Shown here in pieces: positions 6,424-13,275 of a stretch of 24,282 nucleotides of DNA; the first letter of the stretch is position 1, and each line of letters begins with the position of its first letter. The position numbers and the translations under genes were made by a program. Location of the stretch: positions 1 through 24,282 of the forward strand of contig JANOCR010000094.1 of assembly GCA_031412355.1 (NCBI GenBank). Direction: 5' to 3'. Source of the DNA: JAENVT01 sp031412355 (lineage in GTDB: Bacteria > Actinomycetota > Acidimicrobiia > Acidimicrobiales > Ilumatobacteraceae). The notes under the pieces are model-generated. The model was not told the DNA's origin and searched no databases. It saw only the letters and a program-made list of their open reading frames with translations.

Positions 6424-7338
6424 TCAGGCGATGGCGTCGGGCGGGTTTGTCATCACGTGATAGATCCGCTCGAGGTCTTCGAGATCGGCGAAATCGATCA
6501 CCACCCGCCCCCGCTTGGCGCCCATAGTGACGCCGACGCGAGTCTGCAGATGCTCTGCCAGCAACTCTTCCAGTTCGAGGAGTCCCGGGGCTCGCAGTCT
6601 GGTCGCCGGCGTCAATCCGGCACCGTCGGGCACACGAATCGGCAGCCGCGTCACCGTCGAGCTCGGTTCGCCGCGCTCGCGCACCATTTCTTCGAGCATC
6701 CTGACCGACCAGTTCTCGGCAGCGGCCTGGCGGGCCAGTTGCTCTTGAAGCGTGCGGTCAGGGGTTCCGAGCAGCGCCCTGGCATGACCTGCGGTCAGAC
6801 GACCGTCGGCCAACAGGTGCTGGATTCCGGGCGGAAGCGACATCAGGCGCAACGTGTTGGTGACCGCGGATCGGCTTTTGCCGACGCGATTTGCCACCTG
6901 CTCGTGAGTCAGGTCGAAGTCCTCGATCAGTTGCTGATAGGCAGCGGCCTCTTCCAGCGGCGTCAGATCCTGGCGATGCAGGTTCTCCACCAGGGCCCGC
7001 TCGACTAGACCGAGATCGTCGGTGTTGCGCACGATTGCCGGGATCACCGCCAGACCCGCGCGGCGCGCGGCGCGCCAGCGGCGTTCGCCGGCGACCAACT
7101 CGTACGCACTGTCACCGATGGGTCTGACCAGTACCGGCTGCAGCACGCCGATCTCGCGGATCGACGCCGCCAGTTCGGCCAACGACTCCTCGTCGAAATG
7201 CACCCGAGGTTGATGCTGATTAGGGATCACGCTGTCGATCGGCAGATCGACGAGTCGAGGCGAATCGCCCTCGACCATCCCGGCCTCTGACGGAATCAGA
7301 GCGCCGAGGCCCTTACCCAGACCGCCGAGTCGAGCCAT
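6424..7338 (-). CDS. parB: Chromosome-partitioning protein ParB
   Basis: A 304-residue ParB that binds parS, spreads as a CTP-dependent clamp, and acts with ParA to segregate the origin. The start region MARLGGLGKGLGALIP is typical. The CTP-binding motifs are visible as GERRWRAAR (84-92) and ENLHRQ (118-123), followed by a helix-turn-helix (EQVANRVGKSRSAVTNTLRL, 146-165). The C-terminal dimerisation region ends near DLEDLERIYHVM. The frame is open upstream to 7488, but ATG 7338 has a perfect AGGAGG six nt before it and gives the family N-terminus. The start overlaps the parA end by 26 nt, so the two are co-transcribed. The two parS sites lie just upstream of parA. Confidence 0.97.
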   Translation of the reverse strand: MARLGGLGKGLGALIPSEAGMVEGDSPRLVDLPIDSVIPNQHQPRVHFDEESLAELAASIREIGVLQPVLVRPIGDSAYELVAGERRWRAARRAGLAVIPAIVRNTDDLGLVERALVENLHRQDLTPLEEAAAYQQLIEDFDLTHEQVANRVGKSRSAVTNTLRLMSLPPGIQHLLADGRLTAGHARALLGTPDRTLQEQLARQAAAENWSVRMLEEMVRERGEPSSTVTRLPIRVPDGAGLTPATRLRAPGLLELEELLAEHLQTRVGVTMGAKRGRVVIDFADLEDLERIYHVMTNPPDAIA

Positions 7339-8122
7339 GACTGACCTCCTTTGCCACACTGCGGTACGCGGCAGCGCCACGTGATGTTGAGTCGAAGGTG
7401 ATGATTGGTTGGCCGAAAGACGGAGCCTCCGAGAGACGCACCGTGCGAGGCACGACAGTTCGACAGACCTTGTCGCCGAAGTGCTCACGAACTTCTTTGA
7501 CCACCTGATCGGAGAGCTTGGTACGGGCGTCGTACATCACGCACACGATCGTCGTGACTTCCAGCGTTGGGTTGAGGTTGCGCTTGACGAGGTCGACGTT
7601 GCGGAGCAACTGACCCAATCCTTCCAGTGCGTAGTACTCGCATTGAATCGGCACCAACACTTCGTCGGCTGCGTTCAAGCCGTTCACTGTCAACAGTCCG
7701 AGGGACGGGGGACAGTCGATCAGGACGAAGTCGTAGTCGTCGAGCACGGCGCGAATTGCCTTGCGAAGCCGATTCTCGCGGCTGAAGGCCGGCACCAGCT
7801 CGATCTCCGCGCCGGCCAAGTCGAGGCTCGCGGGAGCCACGAACAGGTTCTTCACCGACGACGGTTCGATGCAGTTCTCCAGCGGAACCTCGTGCATGAT
7901 CACGTGGTACATCGACGTCTCGATCCCCCGGTTCTCGATTCCGAGGCCGGTCGAGGCGTTGCCTTGTGGGTCGAGATCGATTATCAACGTTCGAAAGCCG
8001 ATCTCGGCCAAGCATGCTCCGAGGTTGATCGTGGTGGTGGTCTTGCCGACACCGCCCTTCTGATTGGCGACGGCGATCACTCGAGGCAACGGGCGGCCCT
8101 CGGTGGATTCGGTTGCGGTCAT
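7313..8122 (-). CDS. parA: Chromosome-partitioning ATPase ParA (Soj)
   Basis: A 269-residue Walker-type ATPase that moves ParB-parS complexes. The deviant Walker A motif KGGVGKTT is at 22-29 with the signature Lys22. The switch region LIIDLDPQGNASTGLG follows, and the second Walker motif is VLIDCPPSLGLLT. The C-terminal SEAPSFGQPIITFDSTSRGA segment is typical of Soj-type chromosomal ParA. Two starts are possible: GTG 8143 and ATG 8122. I prefer ATG 8122, which has an AGGAG 10 nt upstream; the GTG has no ribosome-binding site. The gene overlaps parB at its 3' end. The 5' flank carries both parS sites, so autoregulation by ParB is plausible. Confidence 0.96.
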   Translation of the reverse strand: MTATESTEGRPLPRVIAVANQKGGVGKTTTTINLGACLAEIGFRTLIIDLDPQGNASTGLGIENRGIETSMYHVIMHEVPLENCIEPSSVKNLFVAPASLDLAGAEIELVPAFSRENRLRKAIRAVLDDYDFVLIDCPPSLGLLTVNGLNAADEVLVPIQCEYYALEGLGQLLRNVDLVKRNLNPTLEVTTIVCVMYDARTKLSDQVVKEVREHFGDKVCRTVVPRTVRLSEAPSFGQPIITFDSTSRGAAAYRSVAKEVSHGSTRRSG

Positions 8123-8245
8123 CGAGGAAAAACTCCTGTTCACGCGGGTCTACGTCGAGTCGACGTGCTGCCTGTGTGGCTGAGTGGATGCGGTTGAATG
8201 GTAGCGGAGGGTGTCGGTTTGGAGTGGGATACCGGGTGTGTCAGA

Positions 8246-8261
8246 TGTTTCACGTGGAACG
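8246..8261. promoter_or_regulatory. parS: parS centromere site (14/16 match)
   Basis: TGTTTCACGTGGAACG matches the consensus TGTTTCACGTGAAACA at 14 of 16 positions. It lies 124 bp upstream of the parA start and starts 43 bp before the second parS. The TTCACGTG core is intact, so ParB should bind, though more weakly than to the other site. Confidence 0.85.
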
Positions 8262-8288
8262 TTCGTGATACTCGGCAGTCACGCTGAA

Positions 8289-8304
8289 TGTTTCACGTGA
8301 AACG
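8289..8304. promoter_or_regulatory. parS: parS centromere site (15/16 match)
   Basis: TGTTTCACGTGAAACG differs from the consensus only at the last base. It lies in the 194-bp rsmG-parA gap, 13 bp past the rsmG stop codon. With the site at 8246 it makes a tandem ParB nucleation site about 3-5 kb from the predicted origin. Confidence 0.95.
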
Positions 8305-8316
8305 TGCCGCTGGCCT

Positions 8317-8853
8317 TTACGCCCGACGCAAGCAGCGAATTCCCTGCTCAACGCCCCCGTCGGCGAGCCGCGGATAGCGATCGAGCGCGGCCGACCATTG
8401 CGCGGACCGATCCATCGGAGGCTCGCTGACGAGGGCAACTCCCCCGTCTGCCAGCAGGTCGTCGATGAATCGAGTGGTCGTCGCCGGGTCGGCAAAGCTT
8501 CGCGCCGTTACCACGTCGTAGCCGATTGGGCCGGCACGGAGTTGGGCCACGTCGACCTCGAGCACAGCGGCGTGGTGGCCTAGACCGAGCGACATGATCG
8601 CCCGCCGCAGCAGGTCCGCTCGAGTCGCCCGCCGCTCGACCATCGTGACTATCAGGTCGTCGCGCCGCCAGGCGATCACCAGCGCCGGCAACCCCCCACC
8701 TGAGCCAAGGTCGATGACCGATCGGGCGCTGAACGGGATCAGCTCCACGAAGCGGTCGGCGTGGGCAACGGCATCGGCCAACGATCGTTCGCCGATCGCG
8801 CCCCGAGCCTGGATCACCGCCAGCGCGGCAAGAAGGTGTGAATCGTCAGTCAT
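8317..8853 (-). CDS. rsmG: 16S rRNA (guanine-N7) methyltransferase RsmG (GidB), short form
   Basis: A 178-residue SAM-dependent methyltransferase expected to modify the 530-loop guanine (E. coli G527) of 16S rRNA. The SAM-binding motif is SVIDLGSGGGLPALVIA (about 45-61). VERRATRADLLRRA and the YDVVTARSFADP motif follow, as in GidB. It is shorter than the usual 200-240 residues: the N-terminal helical part is reduced, and no earlier in-frame extension is apparent because ATG 8853 lies at the jag end. It overlaps jag by 8 nt, which implies coupling in the rpmH-to-parB operon. Loss of RsmG gives low-level streptomycin resistance in other bacteria. Confidence 0.93.
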   Translation of the reverse strand: MTDDSHLLAALAVIQARGAIGERSLADAVAHADRFVELIPFSARSVIDLGSGGGLPALVIAWRRDDLIVTMVERRATRADLLRRAIMSLGLGHHAAVLEVDVAQLRAGPIGYDVVTARSFADPATTTRFIDDLLADGGVALVSEPPMDRSAQWSAALDRYPRLADGGVEQGIRCLRRA

Positions 8854-9721
8854 TCGCCGGCGTGATTACCACACGCCGGTATGGATCGTCACCCTCGGAA
8901 CGGGTGGAAATGCCTTCGACTTCGCTTAAGGCATCGTGAACGATCTTGCGATCAGCCGACGACATCGGCTCCAGGACGCGAGCGACACCTGACTGCTTGA
9001 CCTCGTCGGCCATCTGAAGCGCGAAGCGGTCGAGGGCTTCCTTGCGCCGTTGCCGATAGCCACCGATGTCAACCCGCAGGCGCGTGTCATGATCGCCGAG
9101 CCGGCGTTGCGATGCAACCCGGGCGAGATCCTGCACCGCCTGCAATGTGGTGCCGCGAGGACCGACCAGCAGGCCCAGGTTCTCACCATGGACGCGGATC
9201 TCGAGATCATCGCCGTCCTCGATCAACTCGGTTCTACCAGTGAACGCGAAGGCGGTTACCAACTCGTCAATGAACTTGCGAGCCTCGTCGCCGACCTGTC
9301 GTGCGTTCACTTCCTGCTGCTCCTTTGTCAATGTCGGGGCTGCACCGACGATGTCCTCGGCATCGGTTCTGGGCGCCGCAGCAGCCTTAGCGGCCGCCTT
9401 GGCCGGCCGCGGCGTACGTGGCTTTGAAGCTTTCACTGGGGCCTCGCCGCTCTCGGCCGCGGCGCCTTCCGACCGCGAAGCCTCCGATCGGGAGCCGGCC
9501 TCCTTGCGCGGCCGGCGGTCGCGCCGTTCGACCTTCTGTCGGGCCTGAGCTGGGCGGACCCGGGCTCGGACCCGGGCTTCACCCCGCAGGCGCCCGAACA
9601 GACCGGGCTTCGGCTCGGCCAACACCTCGAACTCGGCGTCGTCAGCGGCAACCCCCAGCCTGTCCAGGGCGAGGTCTTTCGCCTCATCCAACGTACGTGC
9701 GGTAAATTCGACCCATTCCAT
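8846..9721 (-). CDS. jag: RNA-binding protein Jag/KhpB (Jag_N, KH, R3H)
   Basis: A 291-residue RNA-binding protein; the Jag/KhpB family is linked to cell division and envelope growth, usually beside yidC as here. Residues 1-50 form the Jag_N domain (DEAKDLALDRLGV, then GLFGRLRGEARV). Residues 51-140 are a disordered linker very rich in Arg, Ala, Lys and Glu. The KH domain follows at about 145-220 with its loop VGPRGTT (186-192). The C-terminal R3H domain holds Arg258 and His262 in DRKIVH. The frame stays open upstream to 9964, but ATG 9721, with AGGA overlapping the yidC stop, gives the family start. The gene lies 7 nt after yidC and overlaps rsmG. Confidence 0.94.
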   Translation of the reverse strand: MEWVEFTARTLDEAKDLALDRLGVAADDAEFEVLAEPKPGLFGRLRGEARVRARVRPAQARQKVERRDRRPRKEAGSRSEASRSEGAAAESGEAPVKASKPRTPRPAKAAAKAAAAPRTDAEDIVGAAPTLTKEQQEVNARQVGDEARKFIDELVTAFAFTGRTELIEDGDDLEIRVHGENLGLLVGPRGTTLQAVQDLARVASQRRLGDHDTRLRVDIGGYRQRRKEALDRFALQMADEVKQSGVARVLEPMSSADRKIVHDALSEVEGISTRSEGDDPYRRVVITPAND

Positions 9722-9728
9722 GGTGGTC

Positions 9729-10739
9729 CTACTTCTTCTTGGGACGAGCGCTGTTGGGCCGCACCGATTTGCCGGTCGAAGCCGGCCGGCTGCTGTTTCC
9801 TGACGCTGTCGGGCGATTCTTCGGGGGGGTGACCCGCTTGCTGGTGGTGGTCGGCTTGCTTGATGTGCTCTTGGTGGGAGCCTGCTTGGCCTCTCCCATC
9901 TGGCGCCTGGCCTGCGCGAACAGCCCGCCTCCGCCACCATCTTTCTTGGCGATCTCGCGAGCACGTTCGCCGGCCTCTTGAGCCTGGCGACCGAGCGAGT
10001 GCTCGCCTTTGTAGAAGCGGTGGGTGATGTAGTACTGCAAGCCGATGCGGAAGATCGCCTGTGCCATGTAGTAGATCACCAGACCGGTGAGGTAGAACAC
10101 CAGGAAGACGGCGAACACCACCGGCAGGTACTGCATCAGCTTGGCCTGGGCTTCCGACATGTTCGGTGCTACCTGGGCACGGGCGGCAACCATCTTCTGT
10201 TGCACGTAGTACAGCACGCCGAGGGCGACGACGAGCATTGCGTAGATCAAGCCCTTGCCGAACGACTCACCGATCACTTCCGATGGCCGCTTGGCAAGGT
10301 CTAGGCCCCACGTCAGCATCTCGGTCTCGCCAAAGAGCGACACGTACAACTCCGAGCTCTTCGAGACATACTGCGGCACAAACCCGGTATCCGGTCCCCG
10401 GGTCAAGCCGGCGAGCACCTGGTACATGATGATGAACACGGGCATCTGCAGCAGCAATGGGAAACACGAAGCCATCGGGTTGACCTTGTGCTGCTGGTAC
10501 AGCTTCATCATCTCTTCGTTGAGCTTCTGGCGATCGCCTCGGTGCTCCTGCTGCAGCTTGCGCATCTCTGGCTGCAGCTTCTGCATCTCCAGCATGCCCT
10601 TGGTGCTCTTCAGCACCAGGGGAGCGGTGATGATCATCACCACGAGGGCGATCATCGAAATGGCGATGATGTAGTTGTGAGTGAAGCTGTAGAACCAGGC
10701 CAGCAGTGCTGCGGGCGGCTCGAAAAGACCGGCGATCAT
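9729..10739 (-). CDS. yidC: Membrane protein insertase YidC (Oxa1 family)
   Basis: A 336-residue insertase that places proteins in the cytoplasmic membrane, alone or with SecYEG. Five membrane segments are visible: near 8-20 and 25-45, then FPLLLQMPVFIIMYQVLAGL (about 93-112), YAMLVVALGVLYYV, and LPVVFAVFLVFYLTGLVIYY. The cytoplasmic hairpin before the third segment is the usual charged KLQPEMRKLQQEHR...KLYQQHKVNP region. It is the short Gram-positive form, with no large periplasmic P1 domain. The tail (about 255-336) is Lys/Arg/Ser/Thr/Pro-rich and ends RPKKK, probably contacting ribosomes. ATG 10739 lies 4 nt after yidD. Confidence 0.96.
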   Translation of the reverse strand: MIAGLFEPPAALLAWFYSFTHNYIIAISMIALVVMIITAPLVLKSTKGMLEMQKLQPEMRKLQQEHRGDRQKLNEEMMKLYQQHKVNPMASCFPLLLQMPVFIIMYQVLAGLTRGPDTGFVPQYVSKSSELYVSLFGETEMLTWGLDLAKRPSEVIGESFGKGLIYAMLVVALGVLYYVQQKMVAARAQVAPNMSEAQAKLMQYLPVVFAVFLVFYLTGLVIYYMAQAIFRIGLQYYITHRFYKGEHSLGRQAQEAGERAREIAKKDGGGGGLFAQARRQMGEAKQAPTKSTSSKPTTTSKRVTPPKNRPTASGNSSRPASTGKSVRPNSARPKKK

Positions 10740-10743
10740 GGAA

Positions 10744-10950
10744 TCATCTCTTTCGTTCGGGTACAGGGTCGTACCCGGATGGGCCGAATGGGCGGCAGCG
10801 GACGAAGCGGCGCACGGTCAACCACAAGCCGCGGGCGGTGCCGTGAACGTTGAGGGCCTCGAGCGCATATGAGGAACACGACGGCGTGAATCGGCACGGT
10901 GACGGGCGACCCTCTAAGGCGCGCTGATAGCCGATGACCAGGGCAATCAA
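10744..10950 (-). CDS. yidD: Membrane protein insertion efficiency factor YidD
   Basis: A 68-residue YidD that assists YidC-dependent insertion. The signature is plain: CRFTPSCSSYALEAL, then GLWLTVRRFVRC and G-Y-D-P-V-P near the end. An amphipathic start helix (IALVIGYQRAL) fits membrane attachment. I place the start at TTG 10950, which overlaps the rnpA stop in a TTGA. Upstream in-frame codons lie wholly inside rnpA and have no similarity to YidD. The family length of roughly 70-85 residues agrees. It lies between rnpA and yidC, the usual order. Confidence 0.92.
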   Translation of the reverse strand: MIALVIGYQRALEGRPSPCRFTPSCSSYALEALNVHGTARGLWLTVRRFVRCRPFGPSGYDPVPERKR

Positions 10951-11264
10951 GCGACGACGGATCCAAGTAGGCGATTCAGATCGAACGCCAGTTCGACGCT
11001 GGACCGTTGTGCGGCGATGGGCTGGGCGCCGATCAGATACAGACCGGCTGGCAACGACTCGCTGGCCATCAATGCTCGCAGCCGACGACGCAGTCGATTG
11101 CGAACGACGGCCGGGCCAATGGCGCGACCGAGTGCGTAGGCCACCCTCGGCGGCATTGCGGCAGGATCGGGAATGTACGTGCACCACAGGACTCCGGCCC
11201 GGGTTCGCCGGCCCTCGTGGGCCAAACGCGTGAACGCGCTGCGTTCCCGGATGCGCCAGATCAA
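10947..11264 (-). CDS. rnpA: Ribonuclease P protein component
   Basis: A 105-residue basic protein that helps the RNase P RNA process tRNA 5' ends. The conserved RNR region is GPAVVRNRLRRRLRAL (50-65), preceded by RVAYALGRAIG, the usual K/R-x-G-x-A strand. The frame stays open to 11417, but that part is antisense or out of frame to rpmH and unlike RnpA. TTG 11264, in a TTGA overlap with the rpmH stop, gives MIWRIRERSAFTRL, which fits the family N-terminus (R-x-x-x-x-F). The RNase P RNA gene is not in this window. Confidence 0.93.
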   Translation of the reverse strand: MIWRIRERSAFTRLAHEGRRTRAGVLWCTYIPDPAAMPPRVAYALGRAIGPAVVRNRLRRRLRALMASESLPAGLYLIGAQPIAAQRSSVELAFDLNRLLGSVVA

Positions 11265-11395
11265 GCCGACAGCTTGTGCCGGCCCTTGGCGCGGCGTGCC
11301 CTCAGCACGGCTCGCCCGGCGCGGGTGCTCATCCGGTGGCGGAAGCCGTGCTTCTTGGCGCGGCGACGATTGTTCGGTTGGTAGGTGCGCTTCAC
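11261..11395 (-). CDS. rpmH: 50S ribosomal protein L34
   Basis: A 44-residue ribosomal protein, typical of L34: KRTYQPNNRRRAKKHGFRHRM, described by its parts KRTYQP, RRAKKHGF and RMSTRAGRAVL, and ending RAKGRHKLSA. The start is GTG 11395 with a strong GAGGAGG ribosome-binding site 5 nt upstream. Longer upstream reading of the frame reaches 11632 but is not L34. It is the first gene of the minus-strand block rpmH-rnpA-yidD-yidC-jag-rsmG, divergent from dnaA across a 289-bp gap. Confidence 0.97.
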   Translation of the reverse strand: MKRTYQPNNRRRAKKHGFRHRMSTRAGRAVLRARRAKGRHKLSA

Positions 11396-11684
11396 GCAAC
11401 CCTCCTCGGCCACGCACCCATGGTGAGCAGCACTTTCGATGGCAAGTGAGAATATGGAAGGGAACGCCGCAACTTCTCGGCTAACCCGGCCAACCGACAA
11501 GGCTAGGGCTACGCATGGTCGCATAGCAACTGGTAGCCCGCCGAGTCTGCCAGGCCGGGCACGCAGGGCCGGACGGAGAGCTTGCCTGCGCCTGCTAGCG
11601 TGCCTTCTTCCCATTAGATTTGAATTGTCCACATGATGTGGACAATTGTGTGGACAACGAGCGATATCACGAATGGAGGTGCAG
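11396..11684. promoter_or_regulatory. rpmH-dnaA divergent intergenic region
   Basis: This 289-bp gap drives two divergent genes. On the minus strand, TATTCT (11454 down to 11449) is a possible -10 for rpmH, leaving a leader of about 45 nt. On the plus strand, TAGATT at 11615-11620 may serve dnaA, with the DnaA-box cluster at 11623-11657 immediately downstream of it. No -35 hexamer is convincing for either. The middle part (about 11470-11600) holds nothing else I can identify. Confidence 0.45.
11623..11657. promoter_or_regulatory. DnaA-box cluster with 25-bp palindrome upstream of dnaA
   Basis: Three exact TTGTCCACA boxes occur in 33 bp: 11625-11633 (+), 11637-11645 (-) and 11649-11657 (-). 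The first two form a perfect palindrome, with 12-bp arms (11623-11634 and 11636-11647) around a single central G at 11635. The third repeats the second after 12 bp. They end 27 bp before the dnaA GTG. DnaA binding here would sit on or just after the dnaA promoter, suiting autorepression; an origin role is also possible. Confidence 0.85.
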
Positions 11685-13055
11685 GTGAGCGACCATGATC
11701 AGTTGTGGACAGCGGTGGCCCAGCTGCTCCGGGCCCAAGTCTCCGAAGCGGTCTGGTTCTCGACCTTCCAAGATGTGACTGCGCTCGAGAGTGACCCTTC
11801 GATGTTGCGCGTCGGTGCGCCCAACGGTCACACTCGCGACCGCATCCTGTCGCGCTATCTCCCACTGGTGCGCGACGCGCTGGAAGAGATCGGCGCGGCC
11901 AACCGACAGTTCGTCGTCGAGGTACAAGTTGCCGATGCGGCCGAGCAGGAGTTCGTCGAACAGGTACCCGACGCCGCCGTCGAACAGATCAACAGCAGTG
12001 GCCGAAGCGCGTCGGCCACTCCCAGTTCAACCGGCGGCATGAATCCGCGCTACACGTTCGAGGCGTTCGTCAAGGGCGCATCCAACCAGTTCGCACTCGC
12101 CGCTGCGCTGCGTGTCGCAGAGACCCCGGGTCGCTCGTACAACCCGCTGTTCATCTATGGCTCCGCCGGCCTCGGCAAGACCCACCTGCTGCATGCGATC
12201 GGGCACTACGTGCACAGTCACTATCAACACGACATCGTGCGATACGTCAGCACCGAGACCTTCCTCAACGAGTACGTCGACGGCATCCGCACCAACACCA
12301 TCGCCAACTTCAAGCGCCGTTATCGCGACATCGATGTGCTGCTGATCGACGACATTCAGTTCATGGAGGGCAAAGAAGGTCTGCAGGAAGAGTTCTTCCA
12401 CACGTTCAACTCGCTGCACGGTGCCAACAAGCAGATCGTGATCTCCAGCGACCGCATGCCCGACGCCATCCCGACCCTCGAGGAGCGCCTGCGCGGTCGA
12501 TTCAAGTGGGGCTTGATCACCGACATCCAGCCGCCCGACCTCGAGACCCGCCTTGCCATTCTGCGCAACAAAGCCGAGCGCGATCACAGCCCGGTTCCGT
12601 CCGAGACCCTCGAGCTGATCGCCTCGCGCATCACCACCAACATCCGCGAGCTCGAAGGCGCGCTCATCCGTGTCACCGCCTACGCCAGCCTCAACCACGT
12701 TCCCATCAGCACCCATCTTGCCGAGCAACTGTTGACCGATCTCATGAGCGACACGTACGTGAAGCCGCGTACCGACGACGAGCTGCTCAGCGAGATGGCT
12801 GTCATCCTTGGGCACAGCGTCGAGGCGCTGCGTGGCAAGAGCCGGCAGCGACCGCTCGTCACGGCACGCCAGATGGCGATGTATGTGTTCCGTGAGCTCA
12901 CCGATCTCAGCTACCCGGCAATCGCCCGGCTGTTCGGCGGCCGCGATCACACCACGGTGATTCACGCCGTCGACAAGATCCAACGGCTGATGAAAGAGCG
13001 CAAGCAGGTTTACGATCAGGTCACGGATCTCGTCCAGAGATTGAAGAAGGCGTAG
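11685..13055 (+). CDS. dnaA: Chromosomal replication initiator DnaA
   Basis: A 456-residue AAA+ initiator that binds DnaA boxes, opens the origin and loads helicase. Domain I is residues 1-80 (DQLWTAVAQLLRAQVSEAVWF), followed by a short acidic/Ser linker (83-120). The AAA+ domain begins NPRYTFEAFVKGASNQFA. Walker A is GSAGLGKT (159-166), Walker B is VLLIDDIQF (218-226), and box VII contains LRGRFKWGL (269-277). Domain IV ends with the DNA-binding GGRDHTTVIHAVDKI (418-432). Start: GTG 11685 has GGAGG (11675-11679) five nt upstream. ATG 11673 overlaps that site and the TTG at 11646 lies in the DnaA boxes, so both are less likely. Linker domain II is short, unlike in Streptomyces. Confidence 0.98.
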   Translation: MSDHDQLWTAVAQLLRAQVSEAVWFSTFQDVTALESDPSMLRVGAPNGHTRDRILSRYLPLVRDALEEIGAANRQFVVEVQVADAAEQEFVEQVPDAAVEQINSSGRSASATPSSTGGMNPRYTFEAFVKGASNQFALAAALRVAETPGRSYNPLFIYGSAGLGKTHLLHAIGHYVHSHYQHDIVRYVSTETFLNEYVDGIRTNTIANFKRRYRDIDVLLIDDIQFMEGKEGLQEEFFHTFNSLHGANKQIVISSDRMPDAIPTLEERLRGRFKWGLITDIQPPDLETRLAILRNKAERDHSPVPSETLELIASRITTNIRELEGALIRVTAYASLNHVPISTHLAEQLLTDLMSDTYVKPRTDDELLSEMAVILGHSVEALRGKSRQRPLVTARQMAMYVFRELTDLSYPAIARLFGGRDHTTVIHAVDKIQRLMKERKQVYDQVTDLVQRLKKA

Positions 13056-13275
13056 CTGTGGGCGTCGTGTGGACGACTGGCTACAAATCGGGGACAACAC
13101 CAACACTGTCCACCGAACCACAATTGTGTCATTTCAGCCCTGTGTACGGCGGGGGATACTCCTGGGGAGCCAGTTCCGCCCCCTACGCTGGGCGATCAGT
13201 GACTTATACACAGTCCACAGCCCTTATTACTGCTATTACCTTTATACATCATCTCATTGTAAGAAAGGCCTCCCT
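13056..13275. other. oriC: Predicted replication origin (oriC) in the dnaA-dnaN gap
   Basis: A 220-bp non-coding gap. It holds TTATACACA at 13204-13212, which matches the DnaA box TTWTNCACA, and a partial box CAGTCCACA at 13211-13219. Less exact boxes are TGTGGACGA at 13068-13076 (8/9) and CTGTCCACC at 13106-13114 (7/9). CACAATTGTG at 13119-13128 is a perfect 10-bp palindrome. A CCC precedes the triplet run TTA-TTA-CTG-CTA-TTA (13224-13238), followed by an AT-rich tract to about 13264. This order of box, GC step, triplets and AT tract matches the basal unwinding element described in Bacillus subtilis. Gene context also supports an origin. Confidence 0.8.

Noticed and set aside
6452..6461. Palindrome ATCACGTGAT near the parB 3' end as a third parS
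   Set aside because: Only the central CACGTG core agrees with parS; the flanking TGTTT and AAACA are absent and it codes for parB residues.
12027..13121. A 364-codon minus-strand frame opposite dnaA
   Set aside because: Antisense to dnaA, with no motif of its own.
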